This document shows positions 6,790-8,416 of a stretch of 8,416 bases of DNA, piece by piece. Position 1 is the stretch's first letter. The number at the start of each line of letters is the position of its first letter. Source of the DNA: Syntrophomonas_A sp050258735 (lineage in GTDB: Bacteria; Bacillota; Syntrophomonadia; Syntrophomonadales; Syntrophomonadaceae); contig JBLMZJ010000092.1 of assembly GCA_050258735.1 (NCBI GenBank), forward strand, positions 1 through 8,416. Direction: 5' to 3'. The position numbers were made by a program, and so were the translations under genes. Under the pieces are notes generated by a model, which saw only the letters and a program-made list of their open reading frames with translations, was not told the origin of the DNA and made no database searches.

Positions 6790-8013
6790 ATGGCAGAGGA
6801 AATGCGTATCGTTTTGCGTAATTACGGCAAAATAGATCCGCTGAATATCGATGATTACATCAAAGCCGGCGGCTACAAGTCTTTGGAAAAGGCTCGTGCC
6901 ATGAGCCAGACCGAACTGATCGACGAAGTCAAGAAGTCTGGCCTCAGAGGCCGCGGCGGTGCTGGTTTCAATACCGGCATGAAATGGAGCTTCTCCTATG
7001 GCATCAAGACCGACCAGAAGTATGTGGTCTGCAATGCTGACGAAGGAGAACCCGGCACCTACAAGGATCGCATCATCATGGAAAACGATCCCCAGAGCCT
7101 ACTGGAAGGCATGGCCATCTGCGGATACGCCATCGGCTCCAACCAGGGCTACATCTACTGCCGGGGTGAATATCCCTATGTAGTGGAAAAGCTCAACCAG
7201 GCTATCGACCAGGCCAAGGCCAAGGGTGTATTAGGCGACTTCAATATCGAAGTGCGTATGGGCGGCGGAGCTTATGTATGCGGAGAAGAAAGCGCTCTTA
7301 TCGAATCCATCGAGGGCCACCGCGGTGAGCCCCGCTTCAAGCCCCCGTTCCCGCCGGTAATCGGCTTATGGGGCAAACCCACCATCGTCAACAACGTTGA
7401 GACCTTTGTAAACATTCCGGTGATCTTAGAAAAGGGTGCCGACTGGTATAAAGCCATCGGAGCCAGCTCCTATCCCGGAACCAAGGTGCTCACCCTGACT
7501 GGTGACGTCAATAACCGCATATTTGTTGAAGTACCCACCAATACCACCATCCGTCAAGTGCTGGACGAATTTGGCGGCGGCGTAACCGGCGGCAAGAAAG
7601 TTAAAGCGATCCAGATCGGCGGAACTTCCGGCGGTTTCATCCCCGATTCCCTGCTGGACACCCAACTGGACTTCGACTCCATGTCAGCCATTGGCGCCAC
7701 CCTGGGTTCCGGTGCCTTCTTTGTCATGGACGAGACCCGTGATATCGTCGATGTGGTGGACCGCATCATGAAGTTCTTTGAACATGAATCCTGTGGCAAG
7801 TGCACCCCCTGCCGGGAAGGTACCCACAGAATGCATGAGATGATGGAGCGCTTGAACCATGGCCATGCCAAGGCGGGCGACTTGGACAGCCTGGAGAGAC
7901 TGGGTACAGTCATGACCAAGGCCTGCTTATGCGGCCTGGGCCAGGCGGCTCCTTCACCGGTCCTGACCACTTTGAAACACTTTAAAGGTGATTATACAGC
8001 CAAATTCAACTAA
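6790..8013 (+). CDS. NuoF-like NAD(H)/FMN-binding subunit of formate dehydrogenase
   Basis: This flavoprotein subunit would exchange electrons between NAD(H) and the iron-sulfur chain of FdhA. The 407-residue sequence contains the glycine-rich nucleotide site GLRGRGGAGFNTGMKW (51-66), the NADEGEPGTYKDR segment (82-94), GGGAYVCGEESALIESIEG (158-176), a SLBB-type region (about 230-290), and the [4Fe-4S] ligands C335, C338, C341 (ESCGKCTPCREGT) with C381. It has the compact length of complex I NuoF. It lacks the N-terminal thioredoxin-like and C-terminal ferredoxin extensions seen in bifurcating hydrogenase HydB proteins, although FdhA supplies extra clusters. GGGAGG at 6776-6781 lies eight bases before ATG 6790. 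Whether the complex simply uses NAD(H) or also couples to ferredoxin cannot be decided here. Confidence 0.94.
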   Translation: MAEEMRIVLRNYGKIDPLNIDDYIKAGGYKSLEKARAMSQTELIDEVKKSGLRGRGGAGFNTGMKWSFSYGIKTDQKYVVCNADEGEPGTYKDRIIMENDPQSLLEGMAICGYAIGSNQGYIYCRGEYPYVVEKLNQAIDQAKAKGVLGDFNIEVRMGGGAYVCGEESALIESIEGHRGEPRFKPPFPPVIGLWGKPTIVNNVETFVNIPVILEKGADWYKAIGASSYPGTKVLTLTGDVNNRIFVEVPTNTTIRQVLDEFGGGVTGGKKVKAIQIGGTSGGFIPDSLLDTQLDFDSMSAIGATLGSGAFFVMDETRDIVDVVDRIMKFFEHESCGKCTPCREGTHRMHEMMERLNHGHAKAGDLDSLERLGTVMTKACLCGLGQAAPSPVLTTLKHFKGDYTAKFN

Positions 8014-8202
8014 ACAGGATTTATGACGGTTCGGTCAAAAAAGGATCGTTGCTGATACTCTCCAGCCAGGAGTATCCCCCAACGATGCGGCAGTTACATT
8101 CGATTATCCGTCTTGCTCTGTGACGGATAATCGATAAAACGCCGGGATCGGGAAGATCGTCTGAAGATCGCATAGACTTTTCGGCGAAAGGATGAGGAAA
8201 GA
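8014..8202 (+). promoter_or_regulatory. Structured spacer between the NuoF-like gene and the formate channel gene
   Basis: Two strong hairpins lie here. In the first, ATCGTTG (8045-8051) pairs with CAACGAT (8080-8086), enclosing GATACTC (8054-8060) paired with GAGTATC (8070-8076). In the second, a 13-bp perfect stem (8100-8112 with 8122-8134) has a 9-base loop. A direct repeat GAAGATCG follows (8152-8159 and 8163-8170, 11-base period). No T run follows either hairpin, so neither is a classic intrinsic terminator. The region might tune expression of the channel relative to the enzyme, by RNA processing, attenuation or a regulator site. I recognise no known RNA family. Confidence 0.55.
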
Positions 8203-8416
8203 ATGAATTGTTTTGGACCTCCCGAAATAGCGGGTGTAGCATGTGGTATTAGTGAAAAGAAATCAACCCTGTCCCTGGGCAAACTGTTTATCCTCGGTAT
8301 CCTGGCTGGTGTTTATATCGGCTTCGGTGCCAACCTGGCAACTGTAGTGGGCAATGACCTGCCCAAGTTCCTCGGCAATGGCTTCGGCCAGTTCCTTTTC
8401 GGCGCCGTGTTCAGCA
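8203..8416 (+). CDS. Formate/nitrite transporter (FocA/FdhC family), N-terminal part only
   Basis: FNT-family pentameric channels in the cytoplasmic membrane pass formate, nitrite or hydrosulfide. The visible 71 residues show the family N-terminus: an amphipathic start (FGPPEIAGVACGISEKK) followed by LSLGKLFILGILAGVYIGFGANLATVV, the first membrane helix at about 27-49, and the start of the next hydrophobic segment (GQFLFGAVF). The start is ATG 8203, with a GAGG at 8194-8197 in an AAAGGATGAGG purine stretch. An ATG at 8192 in another frame stops after four codons. The gene runs off the window end. Its position after formate dehydrogenase genes makes formate the likely substrate, but nitrite or sulfide homologues cannot be told apart from this fragment. 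Confidence 0.9.
   Translation, partial: MNCFGPPEIAGVACGISEKKSTLSLGKLFILGILAGVYIGFGANLATVVGNDLPKFLGNGFGQFLFGAVFS

Noticed and set aside
8100..8134. Intrinsic terminator after the NuoF-like gene
   Set aside because: The stem is strong but is followed by ATAAAACG rather than a T run, so termination cannot be claimed.
8021..8282. Minus-strand frames across the spacer before the channel gene
   Set aside because: They run through the two hairpins and into the channel gene and show no family resemblance; the hairpins explain the openness on both strands.
1..8416. tRNA genes, CRISPR arrays, insertion sequences or phage genes
   Set aside because: No cloverleaf, regularly spaced repeat, transposase or terminal inverted repeat was seen on either strand.

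Overview
The window carries a molybdenum/tungsten-dependent formate dehydrogenase locus. Every gene I can support is on the + strand. The likely source is an anaerobic, Gram-positive-type bacterium of the Clostridia, possibly a syntroph or acetogen. The grounds are strong AGGAGG-type ribosome sites before almost every gene, a selenocysteine formate dehydrogenase with NuoG-like iron-sulfur domains, and NuoE/NuoF partners. This assignment comes from protein and site resemblance, not from a database search.

Bases 1-736 hold the 3' end of fdhD (sulfur transfer that activates formate dehydrogenase), followed 16 bases later by mobB, a P-loop GTPase of cofactor biosynthesis. Bases 737-1342 are a long non-coding leader region. 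Its first half is AT-rich and holds little beyond one inverted repeat. Its second half holds a molybdenum/tungsten cofactor riboswitch (about 1030-1150), a strong intrinsic terminator (1210-1245), and further hairpins running up to the fdhA ribosome site. Part of the riboswitch closing stem can instead pair with the terminator arm, which predicts that transcription stops when cofactor is plentiful.

Bases 1343-4033 are one gene, fdhA, read through an in-frame TGA at 2408-2410 as selenocysteine. A bacterial SECIS hairpin with a GGUCU loop lies just downstream. Two MoeA-family genes follow (4052-5083 and 5099-6283). The first ends in a cysteine cluster. The second has lost several residues normally conserved in MoeA. 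Next come a NuoE-like [2Fe-2S] subunit (6320-6766) and a NuoF-like FMN/NADH subunit (6790-8013). A 189-base spacer with two strong hairpins leads to the start of a formate/nitrite-family channel (8203 onward, cut by the window edge).

As a system, FdhA would interconvert formate and CO2, NuoE/NuoF would link it to NAD(H), and the channel would move formate across the membrane. FdhD, MobB and the two MoeA-like proteins would build, sulfurate and insert the cofactor, and the riboswitch would match enzyme expression to cofactor supply. The unusual points are the two atypical MoeA relatives placed between the catalytic and electron-transfer subunits, and the structured spacer before the channel gene.
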